Below, piece after piece: positions 16,930 through 25,537 of a DNA stretch of 64,000 nt. The stretch spans positions 20,352-84,351 of the forward strand of contig NZ_JACVAC010000019.1 in assembly GCF_014851685.1 (NCBI RefSeq), written 5' to 3'. The notes under the pieces are model-generated. The model searched no databases and was not told the DNA's origin. It saw only the letters and a program-made list of their open reading frames with translations. Position 1 is the stretch's first letter. Each line of letters starts with the position of its first letter. Position numbers and translations under genes: made by a program. The DNA is from Pseudomonas sp. PDM05. GTDB taxonomy: Bacteria > Pseudomonadota > Gammaproteobacteria > Pseudomonadales > Pseudomonadaceae.

Positions 16930-17648
16930 AGGGGGGTGAGGACGTTCATGACGGTGTCCAGCGCTACGCGTGTGTCGTCCAGCTGCACCAGAGAGGCATG
17001 CCGCGCACCCAGTGCGTCGCGGTTCTGGATCGCGGTGAGGATCGCCTTGTGCCGGGGCAGGCTCAGGCCCTGGATGTCGGGGCGGCGGTTGGTGATGTTG
17101 ATCGATTCGCGCAGCGGCAACGACAGCATGTTGCACATGTAGGCCAGCAGGTCGTTGCGCGTGGCGTCGGCGATGGCGCGGTGGAAGTCCAGGTCGGCCT
17201 GTAGCAGCTCCTCGTGGGTCTTCGCGGTTTCCATGCCCAGGTAGGCTTTTTCGATGGTGGCGATGTCTTCATCGGTAGCCGTGGTCGCGGCCATGGCGGC
17301 GATTTCCGGTTCGAGGATGCGCCGCACACCGGCCAGGGTGTTGAAGAATTCGCTGTGGGGCGTGGACTGCATCAACCAGGACAGCACGTCCGGGTCGAGC
17401 AGGTGCCATTTCAAGCGTGGCCGTACCACCGCGCCGACCCGTGGCTTGGAATACACCAGGCCCTTGGCGCTGAGCACCCGCGTCGCCTCGCGCAACACCG
17501 AGCGGCTGACCTTGTACTCCTCGCAGAGCGTGGCCTCCAGGGGCAGCTTTTCTTCGGGCTTGAAGCGCCCGGAAACGATGTGCATGCCCAAGTCCTGAAC
17601 GATCTGGGCATGCATGCTCTTGCGCGGCTTGGGCGGCTGGTGATCCAT
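16926..17648 (-). CDS. GntR/FadR-family regulator of the pentose (arabinose) pathway
   Basis: A 240-residue regulator: N-terminal winged helix (PLEATLCEEYKVSRSVLREATRVL) and a C-terminal all-helical FCD sensor domain with candidate metal- or ligand-binding residues (EFFNTLAGVRRILEPE, DLDFHRAIADAT, RHKAILTAI). FCD regulators usually sense sugar acids. It lies 48 bp behind the dehydratase gene on the same strand, so it is probably co-transcribed and autoregulated. DNA sites of the FadR-subfamily form TNGTNNNACNA occur in both divergent promoter regions of the cluster. ATG 17648 is chosen; a TTG further up touches the preceding stop. Its own stop codon comes from a REP arm. Confidence 0.88.
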   Translation of the reverse strand: MDHQPPKPRKSMHAQIVQDLGMHIVSGRFKPEEKLPLEATLCEEYKVSRSVLREATRVLSAKGLVYSKPRVGAVVRPRLKWHLLDPDVLSWLMQSTPHSEFFNTLAGVRRILEPEIAAMAATTATDEDIATIEKAYLGMETAKTHEELLQADLDFHRAIADATRNDLLAYMCNMLSLPLRESINITNRRPDIQGLSLPRHKAILTAIQNRDALGARHASLVQLDDTRVALDTVMNVLTPL

Positions 17649-17696
17649 AACGACGGGGAGGCTCTGGCTTAAAGACGCCGCATCATAGCATCCCAA

Positions 17697-19433
17697 TTAG
17701 TGGGAATGCCGGGGGACTTCCGCCCCTCGGCAGCCCACCAGGAAGTCAAAGTCGCAACCCTGGTCCGCCTGCAACACATGGTCGATGTACAGCTGGCGAT
17801 AGCCGCCGACGATCAGCTTCTGCGGCGGTGCAAGATCGGCCATGCGCGCCGCCAGTTCGGCGTCGGGGATGTCCAGGTGCAGGCGCCCGTTGGCGCAGTC
17901 CAGCTCGATCCAGTCACCTTCCTGCACCGTGGCCAACGGCCCGCCAGCCGCCGCTTCCGGCGCCACGTGCAAGACCACGGTGCCGTACGCGGTGCCGCTC
18001 ATGCGCGCGTCGGAAATCCGCACCATGTCCGTCACGCCCTGGGCCAGCAGCTTGGCCGGCAAGCCCATGTTGCCCACCTCGGCCATGCCCGGGTACCCCT
18101 TCGGCCCGCAGTTTTTCATGACCAGAATCGAGTTGGCATCCACGTCCAGTTCCGGGTCGTTGATGCGTGCCTTGTACATGTCGAAGTTCTCGAACACCAC
18201 CGCACGGCCGCGATGCTGCATCAGTTCCGGGCTGGCGGCCGACGGCTTGAGCACCGCACCCAGCGGCGCCAGGTTGCCGCGCAAGACGCAAATGCCGCCG
18301 TCGGCGCGGATCGGGTTGTCGAGGGTGCGGATCACTTCATCCCTGCCGTAGATCGGTGAGTCCTTGGTGTTCTCGCCGAGGGACTTGCCGTTCACGGTCA
18401 GCGCATTCGGATGCGGGATCAGGTTGGCTTCACCGAGGCGGCGCAACACGGCGGGCAGGCCGCCGGCGTAGTAGAACTCTTCCATCAGGAAGCGCCCCGA
18501 CGGCTGCAAGTCGACGATGGTCGGCATGCCGCGGCCCATGCGGGTCCAGTCGTCCAGGTCGAGTTCGACGCCGATGCGTCCGGCGATGGCTTTGAGGTGA
18601 ATCACCGCGTTGGTCGAACCGCCGATGGCCGCGTTCACGCGGATCGCGTTTTCAAACGCCTCTTTGGTGAGGATCTTCGACAGCTTCAAGTCTTCACGCA
18701 CCATCTCCACCGCACGCATGCCAGACATGTGCGCCAACACATAACGTCGCGCATCCACCGCCGGAATCGCCGCGTTGTGGGGCAGGGAAGTACCCAGCGC
18801 CTCGGCCATGCAGGCCATGGTCGAGGCGGTGCCCATGGTGTTGCAGGTGCCCGCCGAACGCGACATGCCGCCCTCGGCCGCGAGGAAATCGTCCAGGGTA
18901 ATCGTGCCGGCCTTGACCTGTTCGCTGAGCTGCCAGACCACTGTGCCCGAACCGATGTCCTGGCCCTTGTGCTTGCCGTTGAGCATTGGCCCGCCGGTGA
19001 CCACGATGGCTGGTACGTCGCAACTGGCGGCGCCCATCAGCAGGGCGGGGGTGGTCTTGTCGCAGCCGGTCAGCAGCACCACGCCGTCAATCGGGTTGCC
19101 GCGAATCGCTTCCTCCACGTCCATGCTCGCCAGGTTGCGCGTGAGCATGGCGGTAGGGCGCAGGTTGGATTCGCCATTGGAGAACACCGGGAATTCCACC
19201 GGGAAGCCACCGGCCTCGATCACGCCGCGTTTGACGTGCTCGGCGATCTGGCGGAAATGCGCGTTGCACGGGGTCAACTCCGACCACGTATTACAAATGC
19301 CGATGATCGGTTTGCCATGGAACTGATGGTCGGCAATGCCCTGGTTCTTCATCCAGCTGCGGTACATGAAGCCGTTCTTGTCGGCAGTACCAAACCACTG
19401 GGCGGAGCGTAGGCCGGGCTTTTTATCAGACAT
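17697..19433 (-). CDS. L-arabinonate dehydratase-type IlvD/Edd family enzyme
   Basis: A 578-residue iron-sulphur dehydratase that should convert the sugar acid (L-arabinonate or D-xylonate/D-fuconate) to its 2-keto-3-deoxy form. The three [2Fe-2S] cysteines expected for this subgroup are present at C56, C124 and C197, with GSTNAVIHL and NCGPKGYPGM further on. The length suits the pentonate dehydratases. ATG 19433 is used with GAGA upstream; the frame extends a little further without a conserved sequence. It diverges from the MFS gene across a promoter with two GntR-type sites. The L-arabinonate preference is inferred from the AraFGH neighbours. Confidence 0.9.
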   Translation of the reverse strand: MSDKKPGLRSAQWFGTADKNGFMYRSWMKNQGIADHQFHGKPIIGICNTWSELTPCNAHFRQIAEHVKRGVIEAGGFPVEFPVFSNGESNLRPTAMLTRNLASMDVEEAIRGNPIDGVVLLTGCDKTTPALLMGAASCDVPAIVVTGGPMLNGKHKGQDIGSGTVVWQLSEQVKAGTITLDDFLAAEGGMSRSAGTCNTMGTASTMACMAEALGTSLPHNAAIPAVDARRYVLAHMSGMRAVEMVREDLKLSKILTKEAFENAIRVNAAIGGSTNAVIHLKAIAGRIGVELDLDDWTRMGRGMPTIVDLQPSGRFLMEEFYYAGGLPAVLRRLGEANLIPHPNALTVNGKSLGENTKDSPIYGRDEVIRTLDNPIRADGGICVLRGNLAPLGAVLKPSAASPELMQHRGRAVVFENFDMYKARINDPELDVDANSILVMKNCGPKGYPGMAEVGNMGLPAKLLAQGVTDMVRISDARMSGTAYGTVVLHVAPEAAAGGPLATVQEGDWIELDCANGRLHLDIPDAELAARMADLAPPQKLIVGGYRQLYIDHVLQADQGCDFDFLVGCRGAEVPRHSH

Positions 19434-19447
19434 GATCGATTCTCTTA

Positions 19448-19458
19448 TTGTATGACTA
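19448..19458. promoter_or_regulatory. FadR-type GntR operator, site 1
   Basis: TTGTATGACTA fits TNGTNNNACNA, the consensus of the FadR subfamily of GntR regulators. It lies 15 bp upstream of the dehydratase start. Confidence 0.55.
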
Positions 19459-19520
19459 TATGTTCTATGCGTGCTTAAACATAAGCGCAAAATCGCTGCT
19501 TTGGAAGAGTTGTTTTGCAA

Positions 19521-19533
19521 ATAGTCCTACTAT
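19521..19533. promoter_or_regulatory. FadR-type GntR operator, site 2
   Basis: ATAGT-CCT-ACTAT is a perfect palindrome containing TAGTCCTACTA, an exact fit to TNGTNNNACNA. It lies in the middle of the dehydratase/MFS divergent promoter region. Confidence 0.65.
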
Positions 19534-19602
19534 ATAGTCTTTCTCAACTGAGGTATGACCCTGGCGGATTTTCGCGAGAGGCGTCCCCCGAGCTTCTATA
19601 AA

Positions 19603-19610
19603 AACAACAA
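19603..19610 (+). promoter_or_regulatory. CA motif before the MFS transporter
   Basis: AACAACAA, a perfect AANAANAA match, lies directly before the GGAG ribosome site of the gene starting at 19626. Confidence 0.5.
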
Positions 19611-19625
19611 TCCGGAGATCGACCC

Positions 19626-20948
19626 ATGAGCCAGGAACTGCGGCTTATTCGGCGCATCACGCTGAAACTGATTCCCTTCCTGATCCTGCTGTACCTGATC
19701 GCCTACGTGGACCGTTCCGCCGTGGGCTTTGCCAAGTTGCACATGGGCGCCGACGTCGGCATCGGCGACGCCGCCTATGGCCTGGGCGCGGGGCTGTTCT
19801 TTATTGGCTACTTCCTGTTCGAGATCCCCAGCAACCTGATGCTCGACCGCTTCGGCGCACGGCGCTGGTTTGCGCGGATCATGATCACCTGGGGCACGAT
19901 CACCATCGGCATGGCCTTTGTGCAGGGCCCGCACAGCTTCTATGTGATGCGCTTTCTGCTCGGCGCGGCGGAGGCGGGGTTCTTCCCTGGCGTTCTGTAC
20001 TACATCACCCAGTGGTTCCCGGTGCGCCATCGCGGCAAGATCCTCGGGTTGTTCATCCTCTCCCAGCCCATCGCGATGATGATCACCGGCCCGGTGTCCG
20101 GTGGTTTGCTGGGCATGGACGGCATCCTCGGCCTGCACGGCTGGCAGTGGCTGTTCATCGTCATCGGCACCCCGGCGATCCTGTTGACCTGGCCGGTGCT
20201 GCGCTTCCTGCCGGACGGGCCGAAGCAGGTCAGCTGGATGAGCGCCGACGAGAAGGCCTGGCTTACCGGCGAATTGAACAAAGACCTGCAAACCTACGGC
20301 CAGACCCGCCACGGCAACCCGTTGCATGCCTTGAAAGACAAACGCGTGTTGCTGCTGGCGCTGTTCTACCTGCCGGTGACCCTGAGCATCTACGGGCTGG
20401 GCCTGTGGCTACCGACTCTGATCAAGCAGTTCGGCGGCAGCGACCTCACCACGGGTTTCATCTCCGCCGTGCCTTACCTCTTCGGCATTATCGGCCTGCT
20501 GATCATCCCGCGCAGTTCCGACCGCTTGAACGACCGCTACGGCCACCTTGCGGTGCTCTACGTACTGGGCGCCATCGGGCTGTTCTTCAGCGCCTCGCTC
20601 AGTGTGCCGGTGCTGCAAATGGCCGCGCTGTGCCTGGCGGCATTCGCGATGTTTTCCTGCACCGCAGTGTTCTGGACCTTGCCGGGGCGCTTCTTTGCGG
20701 GGGCCAGCGCGGCGGCGGGCATTGCGTTGATCAACTCGGTGGGCAACCTCGGCGGCTATATCGGCCCGTTCGTGATCGGTGCGCTCAAGGAATACACCGG
20801 CAACCTCGCTTCGGGCCTGTACTTCCTGTCCGCTGTGATGGTGTTCGGCCTGCTGCTGACCGGCGTGGTCTACCGCCTGCTGGAACGCAAGCACGTGCTG
20901 CCCGCCGACCAATTTGCCGCCAGCGCCCGTGGCGCCACACGTACTTGA
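19626..20948 (+). CDS. MFS sugar-acid transporter (anion:cation symporter family)
   Basis: A 440-residue major facilitator with 12 predicted membrane segments. The family signs are YVDRSAVGFA after the first segment, GYFLFEIPSNLMLDRFGARRWFAR in the loop between segments 2 and 3, and GAAEAGFFPGVLYYITQWFP. Relatives (tartrate, glucarate, galactonate and D-galactonate carriers) move organic anions with protons. Together with the dehydratase and semialdehyde dehydrogenase it probably takes up the pentonate directly, in parallel with the AraFGH sugar importer. GGAG precedes the ATG by eight bases. Confidence 0.9.
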   Translation: MSQELRLIRRITLKLIPFLILLYLIAYVDRSAVGFAKLHMGADVGIGDAAYGLGAGLFFIGYFLFEIPSNLMLDRFGARRWFARIMITWGTITIGMAFVQGPHSFYVMRFLLGAAEAGFFPGVLYYITQWFPVRHRGKILGLFILSQPIAMMITGPVSGGLLGMDGILGLHGWQWLFIVIGTPAILLTWPVLRFLPDGPKQVSWMSADEKAWLTGELNKDLQTYGQTRHGNPLHALKDKRVLLLALFYLPVTLSIYGLGLWLPTLIKQFGGSDLTTGFISAVPYLFGIIGLLIIPRSSDRLNDRYGHLAVLYVLGAIGLFFSASLSVPVLQMAALCLAAFAMFSCTAVFWTLPGRFFAGASAAAGIALINSVGNLGGYIGPFVIGALKEYTGNLASGLYFLSAVMVFGLLLTGVVYRLLERKHVLPADQFAASARGATRT

Positions 20949-20964
20949 TTCAAGGAGAAAAGGC

Positions 20965-21954
20965 ATGCGTTTAGTTCAGTTTGAAGTGCACAACAGTGAG
21001 CGTCGGGTCGGCGTGGTACAGGGCGCGCAATTGCGCGAAGTGCAGGGCGCCCGCAGCGTGCGGGAATTGGCCCTGGCCGCCATCGAAGCCGGCGTCGGCC
21101 TGGCGCAACACGTGAACAGCCTGGGCCTGGGCGCCAGCCACGATTACGCGGCATTGCTCGCCGCGCTGAAAATCCTGCCACCGCTGGATCACCCCGACCC
21201 CGCTCACATGCTTATCAGCGGCACCGGCCTGACCCACCTGGGCAGCGCCGCGGCCCGCGACAAGATGCACCAGGCCGGTGACGACACCGCCCTGACCGAT
21301 ACCATGCGCATCTTCAAATGGGGCGTGGAGGGCGGCAAACCCGCTGCCGGCCAGGCGGGTGTGCAACCGGAGTGGTTCTACAAGGGTGACGGCAGCATCG
21401 TCGTGCGCCCCGGCGCCGCGTTCCCGGTGCCACCCTTTGCCGAAGACGCCGGTGAAGAGCCGGAAATCGGCGGCCTCTACGTCATCGGCCCGGACAGCCG
21501 GCCTTATCGCGTCGGCTTCGCGGTGGGCAACGAGTTCTCCGACCACGTGATGGAGCGCAAGAACTACCTGTACCTGGCCCATTCCAAACTGCGCAGTTGC
21601 AGCTACGGCCCCGAGCTGCGCATCGGCGAGCTGCCCGCGCATTTGTCGGGCAGCAGTCGCATCCTGCGCAACGGTGAAGTGATCTGGCAGAACGAGTTCC
21701 TCAGCGGCGAGGCCAACATGTGCCACAGCCTGGAAAACCTCGAATACCACCACTTCAAGTACCGCCAGTTCCTCACGCCGGGCGATGTGCACGTCCACTT
21801 CTTCGGCACCGCCACGTTGTCATTCGCCGACGGTATACGTACCCAGCCGGGGGATGTGTTCGAGATCAGCCAGGCCGAATTCGGCGCGCCGTTGGTCAAT
21901 AGCGTCGGCAGCAGCGATGCGGCATTCGAACCCGGCCACGTCCTCACCCTTTAA
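20965..21954 (+). CDS. AraD1-type FAH-family 2-keto-3-deoxy-pentonate dehydratase
   Basis: A 329-residue protein of the fumarylacetoacetate hydrolase superfamily (AraD1/GguC-like group). In sugar-acid clusters such proteins replace the DapA-like AraD and turn 2-keto-3-deoxy-L-arabinonate into alpha-ketoglutarate semialdehyde. FAH-fold features are VGNEFSDHVMERKNYLYLAHSKL (~190-212), LSGEANMCHSLENLEYHHF and the C-terminal GDVFEISQAEFGAPLVNSV. No DapA-family gene is present in the cluster, so this protein must fill that step for the pathway to be complete. AAGGAG lies six bases before the ATG. The activity is inferred from context and known homologous clusters. Confidence 0.82.
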   Translation: MRLVQFEVHNSERRVGVVQGAQLREVQGARSVRELALAAIEAGVGLAQHVNSLGLGASHDYAALLAALKILPPLDHPDPAHMLISGTGLTHLGSAAARDKMHQAGDDTALTDTMRIFKWGVEGGKPAAGQAGVQPEWFYKGDGSIVVRPGAAFPVPPFAEDAGEEPEIGGLYVIGPDSRPYRVGFAVGNEFSDHVMERKNYLYLAHSKLRSCSYGPELRIGELPAHLSGSSRILRNGEVIWQNEFLSGEANMCHSLENLEYHHFKYRQFLTPGDVHVHFFGTATLSFADGIRTQPGDVFEISQAEFGAPLVNSVGSSDAAFEPGHVLTL

Positions 21955-21964
21955 GGAGCCCCTC

Positions 21965-23545
21965 ATGTCCCAGTTTCTCGGCCACAACTACATCGGCGGC
22001 CAGCGCAGCGCCAACGGCAGCGTCACACTCAAGAGCGTCGACGCCAGCACCGGCGAAGCCTTGCTCCAGGATTTTTACCAGGCCACCGCGCAGGAAGTCG
22101 ACGCCGCCGCCAAGGCCGCCGCGCAGGCCTACCCGGCCTACCGTGGATTGAGTGCAGCCCGGCGTGCGCAGTTCCTCGATGCGATCGCCGATGAGCTGGA
22201 TGCGTTGGGCGATGATTTTGTCGAGCTGGTCTGCCGCGAAACCGCGCTGCCCGCTGCCCGCATCAAAGGCGAACGCGGGCGCACCAGCGGCCAGATGCGC
22301 CTGTTTGCCAGCGTGCTGCGGCGCGGTGATTTCTACGGCGCACGCATCGACAAGGCGTTGCCGGAGCGCCAGCCACTGCCGCGCCCGGACCTGCGTCAAT
22401 ACCGCATCGGCCTGGGCCCGGTCGCCGTGTTTGGCGCGAGCAACTTTCCCCTGGCGTTTTCCACGGCCGGCGGTGATACCGCGGCTGCGCTGGCCGCAGG
22501 CTGCCCGGTAGTGTTCAAGGCCCACAGCGGGCACATGGCGACCGCCGAGCGCGTGGCGGACGCGATTATCCGCGCCGCCGACGCCACCGGCATGCCAGCC
22601 GGTGTGTTCAACATGATCTTTGGCGCGGGCGTCGGCGAGGCGCTGGTCAAGCACCCGGCGATCCAGGCCGTGGGCTTTACCGGCTCGCTCAAGGGCGGGC
22701 GTGCGTTGTGCGACATGGCGGCGGCGCGGCCGCAACCGATCCCGGTGTTTGCCGAGATGTCGAGCATCAACCCGGTGCTCGTGCTGCCCGAGGCGCTCAA
22801 AGCCCGCGCCGAAACCATCGCCCGCGATCTGACCGCCTCGGTGGTGCAGGGTTGCGGCCAGTTCTGCACCAACCCTGGCTTGGTGATCGGCATCGCCTCG
22901 CCGGCCTTCACCGCGTTCACCCAACAAGTGGCGCAATTGATCGGCGATCAACCGGCACAAACCATGCTCAACGCCGGCACCCTGGGCAGTTATGGCAAGG
23001 GCCTGGAAAAACTCCTCGCACACCCCGGCATCGAGCATCTGGCGGGCAACCCGCAGGCGGGCAATCAGGCGCAGCCGCAGCTGTTCAAGGCTGATGTGCG
23101 CCTGTTGATCGACGGCGATGAAGTGTTGCAGGAAGAAGTCTTCGGCCCCACCACGGTATTTGTCGAAGTGGCTGATCAGGCTCAGCTCAGTGCCGCTTTG
23201 CACGGCCTGCATGGCCAGCTCACCGCAACCCTCATCGGCGAGCCGAATGACCTGCAACAGTTCGCCGAACTCACGCCGCTGCTGGAACAGAAAGTCGGGC
23301 GCATCCTGCTCAACGGTTACCCCACCGGCGTCGAAGTCTGCGACTCGATGGTACATGGCGGCCCGTACCCGGCAACGTCCGATGCCCGTGGCACCTCGGT
23401 CGGCACCCTGGCCATCGACCGCTTCCTGCGCCCCGTGTGCTTCCAGAACTACCCTGATAGCCTGCTGCCCGACGCGTTGAAAAACGCCAACCCGTTGCGT
23501 ATCCAGCGGTTGGTGGATGGCACGCCATCGCGTGACCCGCTGTAA
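21965..23545 (+). CDS. Alpha-ketoglutarate (2,5-dioxopentanoate) semialdehyde dehydrogenase
   Basis: A 526-residue aldehyde dehydrogenase of the long KGSADH class that oxidises 2,5-dioxopentanoate to alpha-ketoglutarate with NAD(P), the last step of the pathway. The catalytic cysteine lies in GCGQFCTNPG (~304), the general base in FAEMSSINP (~262), and the nucleotide-binding stretch in FGASNFPLAFST (~157). AAGGAGCCCC sits before the ATG at 21965, ten bases after the AraD1-type gene, so the two are closely linked. The length of ~526 residues is typical for this subclass. Confidence 0.93.
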   Translation: MSQFLGHNYIGGQRSANGSVTLKSVDASTGEALLQDFYQATAQEVDAAAKAAAQAYPAYRGLSAARRAQFLDAIADELDALGDDFVELVCRETALPAARIKGERGRTSGQMRLFASVLRRGDFYGARIDKALPERQPLPRPDLRQYRIGLGPVAVFGASNFPLAFSTAGGDTAAALAAGCPVVFKAHSGHMATAERVADAIIRAADATGMPAGVFNMIFGAGVGEALVKHPAIQAVGFTGSLKGGRALCDMAAARPQPIPVFAEMSSINPVLVLPEALKARAETIARDLTASVVQGCGQFCTNPGLVIGIASPAFTAFTQQVAQLIGDQPAQTMLNAGTLGSYGKGLEKLLAHPGIEHLAGNPQAGNQAQPQLFKADVRLLIDGDEVLQEEVFGPTTVFVEVADQAQLSAALHGLHGQLTATLIGEPNDLQQFAELTPLLEQKVGRILLNGYPTGVEVCDSMVHGGPYPATSDARGTSVGTLAIDRFLRPVCFQNYPDSLLPDALKNANPLRIQRLVDGTPSRDPL

Positions 23546-23559
23546 GACGCAGACCTGAG

Positions 23560-23570
23560 AACAACAACAA
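23560..23570 (+). promoter_or_regulatory. CA motif before the SMP-30 lactonase
   Basis: AACAACAACAA (overlapping AANAANAA matches) lies just before the AGGAGG ribosome site of the gene at 23584. Confidence 0.5.
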
Positions 23571-23583
23571 TCCAGGAGGCAAC

Positions 23584-24447
23584 ATGTCGTTTCACGCCGT
23601 TACCGCACACCGTGCGCAACTGGGGGAGAGTCCCTTCTGGGACGTGCCCACCCAGGCGCTGTACTGGGTCAATATCGCCGGCAAGCAGGCGCTGCGCCTG
23701 ATGGGCGGGCAGTTGCAGGTGTGGCAGTTGCCCGAGCATGTCTCGGCGTTCATCCCGTGTGAGCGCGGCGATGCGTTGGTGACGTTGAGCAGTGGTGTGT
23801 ATCGCCTGGATCTGGTCACCGAAGCCCTGACGTTGTTGTGCGTCGCCGACCCGCAGCCGGGCAACCGCAGCAATGAGGCGCGCTGCGATGCCCGGGGGCG
23901 CCTGTGGCTGGGCACCATGCAGAACAACATCGGCGAACAGGGTGAAGACCTGCCGATTACGCGCCGTTCCGGCGGCCTGTTTCGTATCGATGCCGATGCG
24001 CAGGTCACGCCGTTGCTCGGCGGCTTGGGCATCCCCAACACCCTGCTGTGGAACGAGGATGCCAGCCTGGTGCACTTCGGCGACAGCATGGACCGCACGC
24101 TGTACCAGTTTGCAATCCGGCCGGACGGCCAACTCGACCCCGCGCAGGCGTGGTTCGGCGCCCACGCACGCGGCGTGCCGGACGGCTCGGCGATGGACGT
24201 TGAAGGCTACCTGTGGAATGCGCGCTGGGATGGCAGTTGCCTGCTGCGTATCGCGCCAGATGGGGAGGTGGACCGCATCATTGAACTGCCTGTCAGCCGT
24301 CCCACCAGTTGTGTGTTCGGTGGGCCGGACCTTACCACCCTGTATATCACCAGTGCCGCCAGCCCTTTGGATCACCCGTTGGACGGTGCCGTGCTGGCAA
24401 TGGAAGTGGATGTGCCCGGAAAGCCTTGCACGCGTTTCGCCGGATAA
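23584..24447 (+). CDS. SMP-30/gluconolactonase-family sugar lactonase (arabinonolactonase)
   Basis: A 287-residue six-bladed propeller enzyme that hydrolyses the aldonolactone formed by the sugar dehydrogenase. The metal ligands typical of the family are seen: Glu in GESPFW (~15), Asn/Asp in GNRSNEARCDARGRLWLGTM (~98-116), Asn in GIPNTLLW (~149) and Asp in VPDGSAMD (~199). AGGAGG precedes the ATG. Lactone preference is inferred from the arabinose cluster; hexono- or xylono-lactones are possible. Confidence 0.9.
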   Translation: MSFHAVTAHRAQLGESPFWDVPTQALYWVNIAGKQALRLMGGQLQVWQLPEHVSAFIPCERGDALVTLSSGVYRLDLVTEALTLLCVADPQPGNRSNEARCDARGRLWLGTMQNNIGEQGEDLPITRRSGGLFRIDADAQVTPLLGGLGIPNTLLWNEDASLVHFGDSMDRTLYQFAIRPDGQLDPAQAWFGAHARGVPDGSAMDVEGYLWNARWDGSCLLRIAPDGEVDRIIELPVSRPTSCVFGGPDLTTLYITSAASPLDHPLDGAVLAMEVDVPGKPCTRFAG

Positions 24448-24462
24448 CGAGCGAGCCTGAGC

Positions 24463-24493
24463 TGTGGTGAGGGAGCAAGCTCCCGCGCCACAA
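24463..24493. repeat. Single REP-like hairpin
   Basis: TGTGGTGAGGGAG and CTCCCGCGCCACA form an imperfect stem around CAAG, between the lactonase and araF. It may slow transcription or protect the 3' end of the upstream message. Confidence 0.6.
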
Positions 24494-24510
24494 GAACCGT
24501 TCTACCTAAA

Positions 24511-24521
24511 AACAACAACAA
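24511..24521 (+). promoter_or_regulatory. CA motif before araF
   Basis: AACAACAACAA abuts the AAGGAG ribosome site of araF. It is a strong fit to the AANAANAA Crc/Hfq target. Confidence 0.55.
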
Positions 24522-24532
24522 GGAGTCACCCT

Positions 24533-25537
24533 ATGAATCGTCGTCGTGGTATCCGTTCCCTGTGCGCCGCCGCCGTAGCGGTCTCGGCCATGAGCTTGAG
24601 TGGGCTGTTGCTGGCCGCTGAAGAAGTGAAGATCGGCTTTCTGGTCAAGCAGGCTGAAGAACCGTGGTTCCAGACCGAATGGGCCTTCGCCGAAAAAGCC
24701 GGCAAGGACCATGGGTTTACCGTGATCAAGATCGCCGTGCCCGATGGCGAGAAAACCCTTTCGGCCATCGACAGCCTCGCGGCCAACGGCGCCAAGGGCT
24801 TTGTGATCTGCCCGCCGGATGTGTCCCTCGGCCCGGCCATCGTCGCCAAGGCCAAGGCCAACGGCCTCAAAGTGATTGCCGTGGATGATCGCTTCGTCGA
24901 TGCCAAGGGCGCCTTTATGGAAGACGTGCCGTACCTGGGCATGGCGGCCTTCGAAGTTGGCCAGAAACAGGGCGCGGCCATGGCGGCCGAAGCGAAAAAA
25001 CGTGGCTGGGACTGGAAAGACACCTACGCGGTGATCAACACCTTCAACGAACTCGACACCGGCAAGAAACGCACCGACGGCTCGGTCAAATCCCTGGAAG
25101 AGGCCGGCATGCCCAAGGATCACATCCTGTTCACGGCGGCCAAGACCCTCGACGTCCCCGGTAGCATGGACGCGACCAACTCGGCCCTGGTCAAGCTGCC
25201 CAGTGGCGCGAAAAACCTGATCATCGGCGGCATGAACGACAACACCGTGCTTGGCGGCGTGCGCGCCACCGAAAGCGCCGGCTTCAAGGCGGCCAACGTG
25301 ATCGGCATCGGTATCAATGGCACCGACGCCATCGGCGAGCTGAAAAAGCCGAACAGTGGTTTCTTCGGTTCGATGCTGCCGAGCCCGCATATCGAGGGCT
25401 ACAACACCGCGAAAATGATGTTCGACTGGGTCACCAAGGGCACGGAACCGGCGAAGTACACCGCCATGGATGAAGTGACGCTGATCACCCGCGACAACTT
25501 CAAGGAAGAACTGACCAAAATCGGGTTGTGGCAATGA
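24533..25537 (+). CDS. araF: Arabinose-type ABC transporter substrate-binding protein
   Basis: A 334-residue periplasmic binding protein with signal peptide (residues ~1-28, cut after LLA). The mature part begins EEVKIGFLVKQAEEPWFQTEWAFAEKAG, as in AraF of enteric bacteria. Binding-site features such as AVDDRFVDA, NTFNELDTGKKRTDG and GGMNDNTVLGGVRA also fit AraF, which binds L-arabinose and often D-galactose or D-fucose. The ATG at 24533 has AAGGAG seven bases upstream. Its TGA overlaps the araG start. Confidence 0.93.
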   Translation: MNRRRGIRSLCAAAVAVSAMSLSGLLLAAEEVKIGFLVKQAEEPWFQTEWAFAEKAGKDHGFTVIKIAVPDGEKTLSAIDSLAANGAKGFVICPPDVSLGPAIVAKAKANGLKVIAVDDRFVDAKGAFMEDVPYLGMAAFEVGQKQGAAMAAEAKKRGWDWKDTYAVINTFNELDTGKKRTDGSVKSLEEAGMPKDHILFTAAKTLDVPGSMDATNSALVKLPSGAKNLIIGGMNDNTVLGGVRATESAGFKAANVIGIGINGTDAIGELKKPNSGFFGSMLPSPHIEGYNTAKMMFDWVTKGTEPAKYTAMDEVTLITRDNFKEELTKIGLWQ

